Made by a program: the position numbers and the translations under genes
Part shown: one piece after another, positions 17,464 through 26,233 of the stretch
Layout: each line of letters begins with the position of its first letter
Position numbering within the stretch: position 1 is the stretch's first letter
Source of the DNA: JASHPR01 sp963795055
GTDB taxonomy: Bacteria > Actinomycetota > Actinomycetes > Streptosporangiales > Streptosporangiaceae
Direction: 5' to 3'
Length of the DNA stretch: 64,000 nt
NCBI GenBank assembly: GCA_963795055.1
Contig: CAWCGJ010000034.1
Coordinates: 1 to 64,000 of the forward strand
The notes under the pieces: model-generated
What the model saw: only the letters and a program-made list of their open reading frames with translations
Databases searched by the model: none
Told to the model about the DNA's origin: nothing

Positions 17464-18738
17464 GTGCGGCCTGGCCGACGTGCCCCTGACCAACGGGAGA
17501 GCATCCTGACCTCCGCTGCGCCATCGCCCGCGACCCCGTCCCGGCTCGTTCACCTGTCCATCGCGCTCGACGACGCTGGCTGGCATCCGGCCGCCTGGCG
17601 CGAGCCGCGCGCGCGCCCGGCTGAGTTGCTCACGGCCGGGTACTGGGTGGATCTCATCCGGCAGGCCGAGCGCGGCCTGCTGGACTTCGTCACCATCGAG
17701 GACGGGCTCAGCCTGCAGTCCGGCCGCTTCGGCCGGCCCGACCCGCGGACCGACCAGGTCCGCGGACGGCTCGACGCCGTGCTGATCGCGGCGCGCGCGG
17801 CGCCCCTCACGCGGCATATCGGGCTGGTGCCGACGGTGATCGTCACCCATACCGAGCCATTTCACGTGTCCAAGGCGATCGGCACGCTGGACTACGTCAG
17901 CACCGGGCGGGCCGGGGTGCGGATCCGGGTGTCGCTCGCCCAGCACGAGGCCGCGCAGTTCGGTCGGCGCAACTTCCGCCCGCCCGCCGATAACGGCCGG
18001 CCCGAGGCTGCGGAGATCGCCGACGGGTTCGACGAGGCCGCCGACTACGTCGAAGTGCTCCGGCGGCTGTGGGATAGCTGGGAAGACGACGCGGAGATCC
18101 GCGACGCCACGACCGGGCGGTTCGTCGACGTCAGCAAGCTGCACTACATCGACTTCCAGGGCCGCTGGTTCTCGGTAAAGGGCCCGTCGATCACCCCGCG
18201 GCCACCGCAAGGGCAGCCGGTCGTCGCGGCCCTCGGCCATGCCGCCGTGCCGTACCGGCTGATCGCGCGCGCCGCTGATGTCGGCTTCGTGACGCCGCGC
18301 GACGCCGGTCACGCCGCGCAGATTGTCGCGCAGGTCAGGGCCGCCCAGGACGCGGCGGGCCGCGCCGGGGAGATCCTGCACGTGTTCGGCGACCTGGTCG
18401 TCTTCATCGGGCCCGGCGCCGCGAGCCGCAAGGACCGGCTCGACGAGCTCGCCGGGTTCCGTTACGAAAGCGACGCGGCCATCTTCACCGGGACCGCGGC
18501 GGAGCTGGCCGACCTGCTGCAGGAATGGCAGGGGGCGGGGCTGGCCGGGTTCCGGCTCCGGCCCGGTGCCATCCCGGACGACCTCGAGGCGATCACCACC
18601 CAGCTGGTGCCCGAGCTGCAGCGCCGCGGCGCCTTTCGGCGCGGGTACGAGGCCCGGACGCTGCGCGGCCTGCTCGGCCTCGGCCGGCCCGCCAGCCGTT
18701 ACGCCAGCCCCGTCGTCCCGGCCGCAGAGAGGAGCTGA
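17464..18738 (+). CDS. LLM-class flavin-dependent monooxygenase 1
   Basis: A bacterial-luciferase-like (LLM) FMNH2-dependent monooxygenase, about 424 aa. Typical stretches are LVHLSIALDDAGWHP at the N-terminus, FVTIEDGL, then HIGLVPTVIVTHTEPFHVSKAIGTLDYVS split around the FMN site, and PVVAALGHAAVPYRLIARAADVGFV. The start is uncertain: no ATG fits, the GTG at 17464 follows GGGAGG by 9 nt, and a CTG at 17506 with its own GGGAGAG is possible. It is the first of four LLM genes in a row fed by the upstream flavin reductases. The substrate is probably an organosulfur compound, by context only. Confidence 0.82.
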   Translation: MRPGRRAPDQRESILTSAAPSPATPSRLVHLSIALDDAGWHPAAWREPRARPAELLTAGYWVDLIRQAERGLLDFVTIEDGLSLQSGRFGRPDPRTDQVRGRLDAVLIAARAAPLTRHIGLVPTVIVTHTEPFHVSKAIGTLDYVSTGRAGVRIRVSLAQHEAAQFGRRNFRPPADNGRPEAAEIADGFDEAADYVEVLRRLWDSWEDDAEIRDATTGRFVDVSKLHYIDFQGRWFSVKGPSITPRPPQGQPVVAALGHAAVPYRLIARAADVGFVTPRDAGHAAQIVAQVRAAQDAAGRAGEILHVFGDLVVFIGPGAASRKDRLDELAGFRYESDAAIFTGTAAELADLLQEWQGAGLAGFRLRPGAIPDDLEAITTQLVPELQRRGAFRRGYEARTLRGLLGLGRPASRYASPVVPAAERS

Positions 18739-18744
18739 GCTGAG

Positions 18745-20175
18745 ATGACCGAGTCAGCCGCAGCCGGGCCGCGCAAGCAGGTCCACCTGGCCGCGCACTT
18801 CCCGGGGGTGAACAACACGACGGTGTGGAGCGACCCGCGATCGGGCAGCCACATCGAGTTCAGCTCGTTCGCGCACCTGGCGCGGACCGCTGAACGGGCC
18901 AAGTTCGACTTCCTGTTCCTGGCCGAGGGCCTGCGGTTGCGGGAGCAGAACGGCAAGATCTACGACCTGGACGTCGTCGGCCGGCCGGACACCTTCACCG
19001 TGCTCGCGGCGCTGGCCGCGGTGACCGGCCACCTGGGCCTGGCCGGAACGATCAACTCGACCTTCAACGAGCCGTACGAGGTCGCCCGGCAGTTCGCCTC
19101 GCTCGACCACCTGTCCGGCGGCCGCGCCGCGTGGAACGTGGTCACCTCGTGGGACGCCTTCACCGGGGAGAACTTCCGCCGCGGCGGGTTCCTGCCCCAG
19201 GAGGGGCGGTACGAGCGGGCCCGGACGTTCCTGCACACGGCGTGGGAGCTGTTCGACTCCTGGCACCGCAACGAGATCGTCGCCGACCAGCAGGCCGGCG
19301 TGTTCCTGGCCGATCCGCAGCCCGGACGGTTCGCGCATCACGACGCGCACTTCGACATCGCCGGACAGTTCAACGTGCCGCGCAGCCCGCAGGGCCGGCC
19401 GGTGATCTTCCAGGCCGGCGACTCTGACGAAGGCCGGGAGTTCGCGGCTTCGGACGCTGACGCGATCTTCAGCCGGTACGGGACGCTGGAGGCCGGCCAG
19501 GCGTTCTACGCCGACGTGAAGAGGCGGCTGCCGAAGTACGGCCGGTCGCCCGGCGAGCTGCTGATCCTGCCGGCGGCCACGTTCGTGCTGGCCGACACCG
19601 ATGCCGAGGCCGCCGACCTTGCGCTCCAGGTGCGGCGGCAGCAGGTCAGCGGGGCGACCGCGATCGCGTTCCTGGAGCAGCTGTGGAACCGCGACCTGTC
19701 CGGCTACGACCCGGACGGGCCGCTGCCGGAGATCGACCCGGATCCCGGGGAGCACACGATCGCGCGCGGCCGGGCCAGCGTGCGCATGCACCGGGACCCG
19801 ATCGCGACCGCGCGGGAGTGGCGGGCCAAGGCCGAGGCCGGGAACCTGTCGATCCGGGAACTGATCATCGAGGTCACCGGCCGCCAGTCGTTCGTCGGCT
19901 CGCCCGCGGCGATCGCAGCCCAGATCGACGCGATGGTGCAGGCGGACGCCTGCGACGGGTTCATCCTGGTGCCGCACATCACGCCGGGCGGCCTGGATGA
20001 GTTCGCCGACACGGTCGTGCCGCTGCTGCAGGAACGCGGCGTGTTCCGTACCGAGTACGAGGGCAGGACGCTGCGCGAGAACCTGGGTCTCGCCCCGCCG
20101 GGCGGAGGGGCCCGGGGAGGCCGTCCCGTCGGCTCGGCGCTGACCGGGCCGGCGGTCGCGCGGGCGGCGTCATGA
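18745..20175 (+). CDS. NtaA/SnaA/DszA-family FMN-dependent monooxygenase
   Basis: A 476-aa LLM monooxygenase of the NtaA/SnaA/DszA/DmoA branch, recognisable from KQVHLAAHFPGVNN, FDFLFLAEGLRLRE, GLAGTINSTFNEPYEVARQF, LSGGRAAWNVVTSWD and the NF-RRGGF motif. Members cleave C-S or C-N bonds with FMNH2 and oxygen: nitrilotriacetate, dimethylsulfide, dibenzothiophene sulfone. It starts 6 bp after the previous gene behind GAGAGGAGC. In this sulfur-island context a sulfide or sulfone substrate is the natural guess. The C-terminal 25 residues are a Gly/Ala-rich tail. Confidence 0.9.
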   Translation: MTESAAAGPRKQVHLAAHFPGVNNTTVWSDPRSGSHIEFSSFAHLARTAERAKFDFLFLAEGLRLREQNGKIYDLDVVGRPDTFTVLAALAAVTGHLGLAGTINSTFNEPYEVARQFASLDHLSGGRAAWNVVTSWDAFTGENFRRGGFLPQEGRYERARTFLHTAWELFDSWHRNEIVADQQAGVFLADPQPGRFAHHDAHFDIAGQFNVPRSPQGRPVIFQAGDSDEGREFAASDADAIFSRYGTLEAGQAFYADVKRRLPKYGRSPGELLILPAATFVLADTDAEAADLALQVRRQQVSGATAIAFLEQLWNRDLSGYDPDGPLPEIDPDPGEHTIARGRASVRMHRDPIATAREWRAKAEAGNLSIRELIIEVTGRQSFVGSPAAIAAQIDAMVQADACDGFILVPHITPGGLDEFADTVVPLLQERGVFRTEYEGRTLRENLGLAPPGGGARGGRPVGSALTGPAVARAAS

Positions 20176-21290
20176 GGTTCCTGCTCATCACGCTGATCGT
20201 GCACGCCCCGGACCCGGGCACCGAGGCGCAGCCGCCGACCTCGGACCGGTTCCGCGAGGTGCTGGACAGCGCCCGGCTGGGCGAGGAACTCGGCTTCGAC
20301 GGGTTCGGCGTGGGGGAGCGGCACGAGCGGCCGTTCATCTCGTCATCACCGCCCGTCGTGCTCAGCCACGTCGCCGCGATCACCTCACGGATCCGGCTGT
20401 TCACCGCCGTGACGACGCTGAGCCTGCTGGACCCGGTGCGCGCGTACGAGGATTACGCGACTCTTGATCACCTTTCCGGCGGGCGGCTCGAGCTCATCAT
20501 CGGGAAGGGGAATGGCGCCGCCCAGCGCGAGCTGTTTCACGTCACGCCGGACGACCAGTGGGACCGCAACGCCGAAAGCTACGAGCTGTTCCGGCAGATC
20601 TGGCGCAACGCCAAGGTGACGGCCAGCCCGCGGTTCCGTCCGGCCCTGCGCGACGCCGAGGTCTGGCCCCGGCCGCTCCAGCAGCCGGTCCGGGTCTGGC
20701 ACGGCAGCGCCACCAGCGAGGCCTCGGTCGACCTCGCGGCTCGCTACGGTGACCCGCTGTTCTCGGCGAACGTGACCAACCCGATCGAGCCCTACGCCGA
20801 ACTGGTCCGCTACTACCGCGAGCGCTGGGAACACTACGGCCACGACCCGGCGCTGATCGCCGTCGGCGCCGGAACCGCCGGGTACTACGCCACCCGCAGC
20901 TCGCAGGAGGCGCTGGCGGTCTACCGGCCGGTCTTCAACGCCCAGCGCGAGTTCCAGCGCAGGCTCGGCCTGCAGCCGGTGTTCACCGACCTGGAGGACT
21001 TCGTCGAGCGGAGCTCGGCGCTGATCGGCAGCCCGCAGCAGGTGATCGACAAGGTGCACCGGTACCACGACCAGCTCGGGCACAGCGTCATGCACCTGCA
21101 CGCCGAGGCCGGCGGGCTGACCGCCGGGCAGCACCGGGACTCGCTGGAGCTGTTCCAGTCCGAGATCGCGCCCGTGCTGCGCCGCGACCTTCCCGACCCG
21201 CCCTGGCCCTGGGGGCCGGTCGGCATCGCCGGCCCCGGTCCCGCGCCGGCCGCCGAGCCCGGCCCGGTGAGCCTGGCCAGCACCGGCTGA
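20172..21290 (+). CDS. LLM-class flavin-dependent oxidoreductase 3
   Basis: A 372-aa luciferase-like oxidoreductase that overlaps the preceding gene by the 4-bp ATGA, so it is co-translated. FMN-domain stretches are LGFDGFGVGERHERPF, SRIRLFTAVTTLSLLDPVRAYEDYATLDHLSGGRLEL, IIGKGNGAAQRELF and PQQVIDKVHRYHDQLG. It closely follows the class A flavin-dependent pattern and keeps a full TIM-barrel length. Which step it takes relative to the DszA-like neighbour is unknown. Confidence 0.88.
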   Translation: MRFLLITLIVHAPDPGTEAQPPTSDRFREVLDSARLGEELGFDGFGVGERHERPFISSSPPVVLSHVAAITSRIRLFTAVTTLSLLDPVRAYEDYATLDHLSGGRLELIIGKGNGAAQRELFHVTPDDQWDRNAESYELFRQIWRNAKVTASPRFRPALRDAEVWPRPLQQPVRVWHGSATSEASVDLAARYGDPLFSANVTNPIEPYAELVRYYRERWEHYGHDPALIAVGAGTAGYYATRSSQEALAVYRPVFNAQREFQRRLGLQPVFTDLEDFVERSSALIGSPQQVIDKVHRYHDQLGHSVMHLHAEAGGLTAGQHRDSLELFQSEIAPVLRRDLPDPPWPWGPVGIAGPGPAPAAEPGPVSLASTG

Positions 21291-21304
21291 GAGGACACGA
21301 CGTC

Positions 21305-22462
21305 ATGGCCAACACCCCGCTGACGGTCCTGGACCTGGTCCCGATCTCGTCAAGCTCCACCGCCGGGCAGGCGCTGCGTAACAGCATCGACCTCGCGCAG
21401 CAGGCCGAGCAGGCGGGCTACCTGCGGTACTGGTTCGCCGAGCACCACCTCAACCCGGGCGTGGCCGGCACCTCGCCCGCGGTGGTGATCGCGCTGACCG
21501 CCGCCGCCACCTCCCGGATCCGGCTCGGCTCCGGCGCGGTGCAGATGGGACACCGTACCGCGCTCGCCACCGTCGAGGAGTTCGGCCTGATCGACGCGCT
21601 GCACCCGGGGCGGCTTGACCTCGGCCTGGGCCGGTCCGGTGGCCGCCCCCCAGGTCAGCCCGCCCACCCGTCTCCGTCCGGCCAGGCCCCGCCCTCGTAC
21701 CCGCGGGCCGCGCCGTCCGCAGGCGGCACGACGGCGCCGAACGGCCTGCTGATCCCGCCCCGGTTCTCACTCGAACGGCTGCTGGCCTCGCCCCGGCTGG
21801 CGCTGAACAAGAAGCTGCTGATGCTGCCCGGCGCCGAGCCGCAGAACTACACCGAGCAGGTCGACGACGTGCTGGCGCTGATCGCCGGCCGCTACCGGAC
21901 GCCCGACGGAGTCGAGGCGCACGTGATTCCCGGCGAAAACGCCCGCGTACAGATCTGGATCCTGGGCAGCAGCGGCGGCGAGAGCGCCCAGGTGGCCGGC
22001 GAGCGCGGCCTCCGGTTCGCGGCCAACTACCACGTGAGCCCGGCGACCGTGCTGGAGGCGGTCGAGGGCTACCGTTCCGCGTTCCGGCCGTCGGGCGAGC
22101 TGAGCGAGCCCTACGTCAGCGTGTCCGCGGACGTGGTGGTCGCCGACGACGAGCCGGCCGCCCGCGAGCTGGCCGCCGGCTACGGCCCCTGGGTGCTCAG
22201 CATCCGCACCGGCGCCGGGGCCATCGCGTTTCCCACCCCGGAGCAGGCCCGCGCTCACCGGTGGGCCGATGAGGACCGCACCCTCGTCACCGACCGCATC
22301 GACACCCAGTTCGTCGGGTCGCCCAAGCAGGTCGCCGACCGGCTGGAGCAGCTGCGAGACGCCACCGGTGCCGACGAGCTGATCGTCACCACGATCACCC
22401 ACGACCACGCCGACCGGGTCCGCTCCTATCAGCTGCTGGCCGACGAGTGGCAGCGCCGATGA
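21305..22462 (+). CDS. MsnO8-family LLM-class oxidoreductase
   Basis: A 385-aa LLM protein. The N-terminal third (LDLVPISSSSTAGQALRNSI, GYLRYWFAEHHLNPGVAGTS, SGAVQMGHRTALATVEEFGL) is the strict signature of the MsnO8 branch. Between about residues 115 and 150 it has a Pro/Gly/Ser-rich insertion (GGRPPGQPAHPSPSG) not seen in the other three copies. It ends the monooxygenase operon and faces the minus-strand metY unit, with only 17 bp between stops. Substrate unknown. Confidence 0.88.
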   Translation: MANTPLTVLDLVPISSSSTAGQALRNSIDLAQQAEQAGYLRYWFAEHHLNPGVAGTSPAVVIALTAAATSRIRLGSGAVQMGHRTALATVEEFGLIDALHPGRLDLGLGRSGGRPPGQPAHPSPSGQAPPSYPRAAPSAGGTTAPNGLLIPPRFSLERLLASPRLALNKKLLMLPGAEPQNYTEQVDDVLALIAGRYRTPDGVEAHVIPGENARVQIWILGSSGGESAQVAGERGLRFAANYHVSPATVLEAVEGYRSAFRPSGELSEPYVSVSADVVVADDEPAARELAAGYGPWVLSIRTGAGAIAFPTPEQARAHRWADEDRTLVTDRIDTQFVGSPKQVADRLEQLRDATGADELIVTTITHDHADRVRSYQLLADEWQRR

Positions 22463-22479
22463 CCCCGGCGGCCTTGCAG

Positions 22480-22962
22480 CTACTGGAGCCCGGTGCGCAC
22501 CGACGTGATGCGCTGCGTGTTGAAGCCGAGCCAGTGCATCCGGCCCATGTAGCGCGCGTGCTCAACCTTGAGGCAGCGGTCCATGATCACCGTCACGCCG
22601 CCGTCCTCGGCGATCCGCGCTCCCTCCTCGTTGATCACGCCGAACTGGCACCACAGGGCGCCGGCACCGATCGCCACAGCCTCCCGCGCGATCTGAGGCA
22701 GCGCATCCGGCGCGCGGAAGACGTTCACGACGTCCACCGGCTCGGGTACGTCCAGCAGGCTCGGGTAGCACGTCTGCCCGAGGATCTCCGTCTCGCGGGG
22801 GTTCACCGGGATCACGCGGTAGCCGTGCCGCCTGAGGTAGTAGCCAACGAAGTAGCTGGCCCGCAGCTCGTTGGGCGACAGGCCCACGGTCGCGATCGTC
22901 GTGGCGGTGTGGAGCACGCGCTGGATCGTCAGCGGGTCCTGGTAACGCCGCAGATCGGTCAT
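22480..22962 (-). CDS. CoA-binding domain protein (YccU-like)
   Basis: A 160-aa Rossmann-fold CoA-binding protein of the YccU type. It shows TTIATVGLSPNELRASYFVGYYLRRHGY split over the nucleotide-binding loop, then IPVNPRETEILGQ, PVDVVNVFRAPDALPQI and ALWCQFGVINEEGARIAEDGGV, ending with the conserved DRCLKVEH. Its start overlaps the metY stop by 4 bp, so it is the last gene of metX-metY-yccU. Proteins of this family often ride with O-acetylhomoserine sulfhydrylase genes; the role is unknown but may concern acyl-CoA supply to MetX. Confidence 0.88.
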   Translation of the reverse strand: MTDLRRYQDPLTIQRVLHTATTIATVGLSPNELRASYFVGYYLRRHGYRVIPVNPRETEILGQTCYPSLLDVPEPVDVVNVFRAPDALPQIAREAVAIGAGALWCQFGVINEEGARIAEDGGVTVIMDRCLKVEHARYMGRMHWLGFNTQRITSVRTGLQ

Positions 22963-24296
22963 GTGGTCGCGACCTTCTTTCCCGCCGTCGCGGCGACGCG
23001 CGCGAACCCCTGCTCCAGATCCCAGATCAGGTCCTCAACGGACTCGGTGCCGACCGACAGTCGTATCGTCCCCGGCCCGACGCCGGCCGCCCGCAGTTCG
23101 TCCTCGCCCAGCTGGCGGTGCGTCGTGCTGGCCGGGTGGATGATCAGGCTCTTCGCGTCGCCGACGTTCGCCAGGTGGGACCAGAGCGTCACGCCGCCGA
23201 TGAGGGCCTGCCCCCCGGCCCGGCCGCCGGCGCAGTCGAACGAGAACACCGCGCCGGCGCCGCGCGCCAGGTACTTCTCCACGAGCGGCCGGTACTTGCT
23301 GTCGGGCAGGCCGGGGTAGGTCACAGTCGACGCCAGCTCGTGGGACTCCAGGAACGCCGCGACCGCCCGGGCGTTGGCGACGTGGCGTTCCATCCGCAGC
23401 GACAGCGTCTCGAGCCCCTGCAGGAACAGGAAGGCGTTGAACGGCGCGAGCGCCGCGCCGAGGTCGCGCAGGGTCTCGGCCCGGAGCTTCATCAGGTAGC
23501 CGTACATCCCGAACGTCTCGTGGAACTGCAGGCCGTGGTAGGCGGGCGACGGATCCGCGACCACGGGAAACCGCCCGTTGGACCAGTTGAACGTGCCGGA
23601 CTCGACGACCACGCCGCCGATGCTCGTGCCGTGGCCGCCGATGAACTTGGTGGCCGAGTGGATCACGATGTCGGCGCCCCATTCGATCGGGCGGCACAGG
23701 TACGGCGTCGCGAACGTGTTGTCGACGATCAGCGGCAGCCCGTGCTCGTGGGCGATGGCCGCCACGGCCTCGATGTCCAGCACGTTCCCGGCCGGGTTGC
23801 CGATCGTCTCGCCGAAGAACGCCTTCGTGTTACCGCGGACCGCCTTGCGCCATGCGCCCGGGTCGTCGGGATCGACCCAGGTCAGCTCCACGTTCATCTT
23901 GCGCAGCCAGTGCTTGAACTGGTTCACCGTCCCGCCGTAGAGCGCCGAGGACGAGACGACGTGGTCGCCCGGCTGCAGCAGCGTGAACAGCGCGCCGGCC
24001 TGCGCGGCGATCCCGCTGGCGAACGCCACCGCGCCGGCACCGCCCTCGAGGTTCGCCACCCGCTCCTCGAATACCGCAACGGTCGGGTTCATGATGCGCG
24101 AGTACGTGTTGCCGTACTCCTGCAGGTTGAAGTACGCCGCCGCTGATTCCGGGTCCTCGAACACGTAGCTGGTCGTCTGGAAGATCGGCACCGCCCGCGC
24201 GCCCGTGTTCGGGTCGGGATGTTGCCCGGCGTGCAGCTGCCGGGTCTCGAATCCGAACGCGCGGTTTTCCTCGGCCCGGGAGGGCTTGTCGGTCAC
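22959..24296 (-). CDS. metY: O-acetylhomoserine sulfhydrylase
   Basis: A 445-aa PLP enzyme of the Cys/Met metabolism family that makes L-homocysteine from O-acetylhomoserine and sulfide. Hallmarks are the start FGFETRQLHAGQHPDPNTGA, YGNTYSRIMNPT, VVSSSALYGGTVNQF, DNTFATPYLCRPIEWGAD and the PLP Lys217 in IHSATKFIGGHG. It lies 33 bp downstream of metX and just before the CoA-binding gene, the canonical direct-sulfhydrylation operon. It would fix sulfide released by the nearby desulfurising enzymes. Confidence 0.96.
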   Translation of the reverse strand: MTDKPSRAEENRAFGFETRQLHAGQHPDPNTGARAVPIFQTTSYVFEDPESAAAYFNLQEYGNTYSRIMNPTVAVFEERVANLEGGAGAVAFASGIAAQAGALFTLLQPGDHVVSSSALYGGTVNQFKHWLRKMNVELTWVDPDDPGAWRKAVRGNTKAFFGETIGNPAGNVLDIEAVAAIAHEHGLPLIVDNTFATPYLCRPIEWGADIVIHSATKFIGGHGTSIGGVVVESGTFNWSNGRFPVVADPSPAYHGLQFHETFGMYGYLMKLRAETLRDLGAALAPFNAFLFLQGLETLSLRMERHVANARAVAAFLESHELASTVTYPGLPDSKYRPLVEKYLARGAGAVFSFDCAGGRAGGQALIGGVTLWSHLANVGDAKSLIIHPASTTHRQLGEDELRAAGVGPGTIRLSVGTESVEDLIWDLEQGFARVAATAGKKVATT

Positions 24297-24329
24297 GAAG
24301 GCCTCTTCCTCGATGTCACCGGCTCGATG

Positions 24330-25544
24330 TCACCCACCCACACCGCCCCCGGCCAGGAAGCCACGGATGATGGGTATCTGGCGGGCTTCTTCCAGCAGGA
24401 AGCAGTCGTGGCCGTACGGCGCCTCGATCACATGGCATTCGACCGGCTTGCCGAGAGCCTGAAGCGCTTCGGAGATCTCCCTCGACGCCGACGGCGGGTA
24501 CAGCCAGTCGGAACTGAACGCGATCAGCAGCGTCCGGGCCGCGACGCCTTCGAGCGCCTGGGTGAGCGATCCGCGGCCGTACTGCCGCGCGAGATCGAAA
24601 TACGTCAGCGCGCGCGACGTGTAGAGGTAGGTGTTGGCGTCGAAGCGCTTGACGAACGAGTCGGCCTGGTGGCGCAGGTAGCTCTCGACCTGGAACTCCG
24701 GCTCGGTGATCGTGTAGCGGATGTCGTCGGCGAACTGCAGCCGCCGGCCGAACTTGTCGTTCAGCGCCGGTCCGGACAGGTACGTGACGTGGCCGACCAT
24801 CCGCGCCACGCCCATGCCTGCGTCGGGCGCGCGGCCCGTGCCGTAGTAGCGGCCGCCTTGCCAGGCCGAGTCACGCATGATCGACTCGCGCGCGATCGCG
24901 TTCCAGGCCACGCCCTGCGGCTGGAGGGCGTGCGTGCTGGCGATCGCCACGACCGCATCGACCTGGTCAGGGAACAGGATCGCCCACTCGAACGCCTGCA
25001 TCCCGCCGAGCGAGCCCCCGGCCACCGCCGCCAGCCGCTCGATGCCGAGCTCGGCCAGGAACGCGCGCTCGGTCCGTACCATGTCCGCGACCGTGATCAC
25101 CGGGAAGTCCGCCCCGTACGGCTCGCCGGTCGCCGGGTCGACCGACGACGGCCCCGTCGTCCCGCGGCAGCCGCCGAGCAGGTTCGTGGAGACGACGAAG
25201 AAGCGGTCGGTGTCGAACGCCTTGCCGGGGCCGATCATCCCGTCCCACCAGCCGAGCCCCTTGCCGGCCGTGCCGTCGCGATCCTCGGCCCCGAACCCGT
25301 CGCGCGTGCTCTCCTCGGACGGCGTCTTCGCGAAGCCCGCCGCGTGGGCGTCGCCGCTGAGCGCATGGCACACCAGGATGACGTTGTCGCGCCGGGGGGA
25401 GAGGGCACCGTAGGTCTCGTACGCCACCCGGACCGGGTGCAGCTCCCGGCCGCAGTCGAGCCGCACCGGCCCCGGCAGGTCGAGATACTGGGTTTCGACA
25501 GTGCCGACCGAGCCGGCCGCGAGCGTCGAGGCTGGCTCCGCCAT
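24330..25544 (-). CDS. metX: homoserine O-acetyltransferase
   Basis: A 404-aa alpha/beta-hydrolase-fold acyltransferase making O-acetyl-L-homoserine from homoserine and acetyl-CoA. The catalytic triad is visible: Ser178 in AGGSLGGMQAFEW, Asp346 in FSSDWLYPP and His379 in PYGHDCFLL. NVILVCHALSGDAHAAG is the usual oxyanion-side motif. I start at the ATG at 25544, which puts motif site d directly upstream; the frame is open to 25583. Acetyl specificity is inferred from the MetY partner. First gene of the metX-metY-yccU operon. Confidence 0.94.
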   Translation of the reverse strand: MAEPASTLAAGSVGTVETQYLDLPGPVRLDCGRELHPVRVAYETYGALSPRRDNVILVCHALSGDAHAAGFAKTPSEESTRDGFGAEDRDGTAGKGLGWWDGMIGPGKAFDTDRFFVVSTNLLGGCRGTTGPSSVDPATGEPYGADFPVITVADMVRTERAFLAELGIERLAAVAGGSLGGMQAFEWAILFPDQVDAVVAIASTHALQPQGVAWNAIARESIMRDSAWQGGRYYGTGRAPDAGMGVARMVGHVTYLSGPALNDKFGRRLQFADDIRYTITEPEFQVESYLRHQADSFVKRFDANTYLYTSRALTYFDLARQYGRGSLTQALEGVAARTLLIAFSSDWLYPPSASREISEALQALGKPVECHVIEAPYGHDCFLLEEARQIPIIRGFLAGGGVGG

Positions 25545-25548
25545 GCGG

Positions 25549-25565
25549 GCTATGATATCTCCCCC
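25549..25565. promoter_or_regulatory. sulfur-island motif site d in the metX/osmC divergent region
   Basis: GCTATGATATCTCCCCC shares the CTATNATNTC half of the island pattern with sites b and f but not the other half. It sits 5 nt upstream of the metX start and 66 nt before the osmC start, so it could act on both. A second AT-rich word (TATTGTCAATCAC, 25574-25586) lies between it and osmC. Confidence 0.4.
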
Positions 25566-25630
25566 CGGGTCGTGTATTGTCAATCACCTCTGTAGGAAAT
25601 CGGGGAAGCGGGCGAAGGGGATCACGAAAT

Positions 25631-26179
25631 ATGACTACGGTTACCAACGGCGTCAACGTGCAAGCGCTGCTCGACGCGCGGGAAGTGCTGAAGGGCGCAC
25701 CGGAGGCCGCTCAGTTCACCTGGCGGGCGTCGGCCAAGTGGCAGAGCGGTGTGCACAGCCAGATCAAGGTGCAGAGCTTCTTCGGCCTCGGGCAGGAGCA
25801 GAGCCACAAGGAAGAGTGGAGTTTCGAAGCCGACCACCCCGAGGTCTTCGCGGCGACGGACAACGGCATCACGCCGATCGAGTACCTCCTCGTCGGCCTG
25901 GCGAGCTGCCTGACGGGCGGTATAGCGTCCGTCGCGGAGAACCGCGGCATCCAGCTGCGCTCGGTCGAGTCCACGGTCGAGGGCGGGCACGATATCCGCG
26001 GGATCCTCGGTGCCGACAGCGACGTCCGTAACGGCTACAACGACATCAAGGTGACGTTCAACATCGACGCGGACGCGTCGCGGCAGGAGATCGAGGCGCT
26101 GGTGGCCCAGTCGGTGAAGCGCTCGGCCGTGTTCGACGCCCTCACCAACCCGACCGACGTCACCGTCGAGGTCGCCTGA
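25631..26179 (+). CDS. OsmC family protein, single-cysteine variant
   Basis: A 182-aa OsmC-like protein divergent from metX. The central helix keeps its Cys (VGLASCLTGGIASVAENRG), but where the second, resolving Cys of OsmC belongs (HCPV in the paralog at 14604) it reads RSAVFDALTNPTDV, so one of the pair is replaced by Ser/Ala. It is therefore unlikely to cycle as a classic two-Cys peroxidase and may bind or transfer a sulfane sulfur instead. ATG at 25631 chosen over an in-frame TTG 18 codons upstream. Expression likely tied to metX by the shared region. Confidence 0.87.
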   Translation: MTTVTNGVNVQALLDAREVLKGAPEAAQFTWRASAKWQSGVHSQIKVQSFFGLGQEQSHKEEWSFEADHPEVFAATDNGITPIEYLLVGLASCLTGGIASVAENRGIQLRSVESTVEGGHDIRGILGADSDVRNGYNDIKVTFNIDADASRQEIEALVAQSVKRSAVFDALTNPTDVTVEVA

Positions 26180-26233
26180 GCGGCCGCGCGGCGGCTTGCC
26201 GACGCGCGCTCCCGAAAGCACTGAGGTCCAGCC

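Noticed and set aside
23118..24146. 342-codon plus-strand ORF opposite metY
   Set aside because: Antisense frame of a textbook PLP enzyme gene; no domain.
25577..25630. 18-codon N-terminal extension of the second OsmC from a TTG
   Set aside because: The sequence is Ser/Gly/Arg-rich and not part of the fold; ATG at 25631 has the better context.
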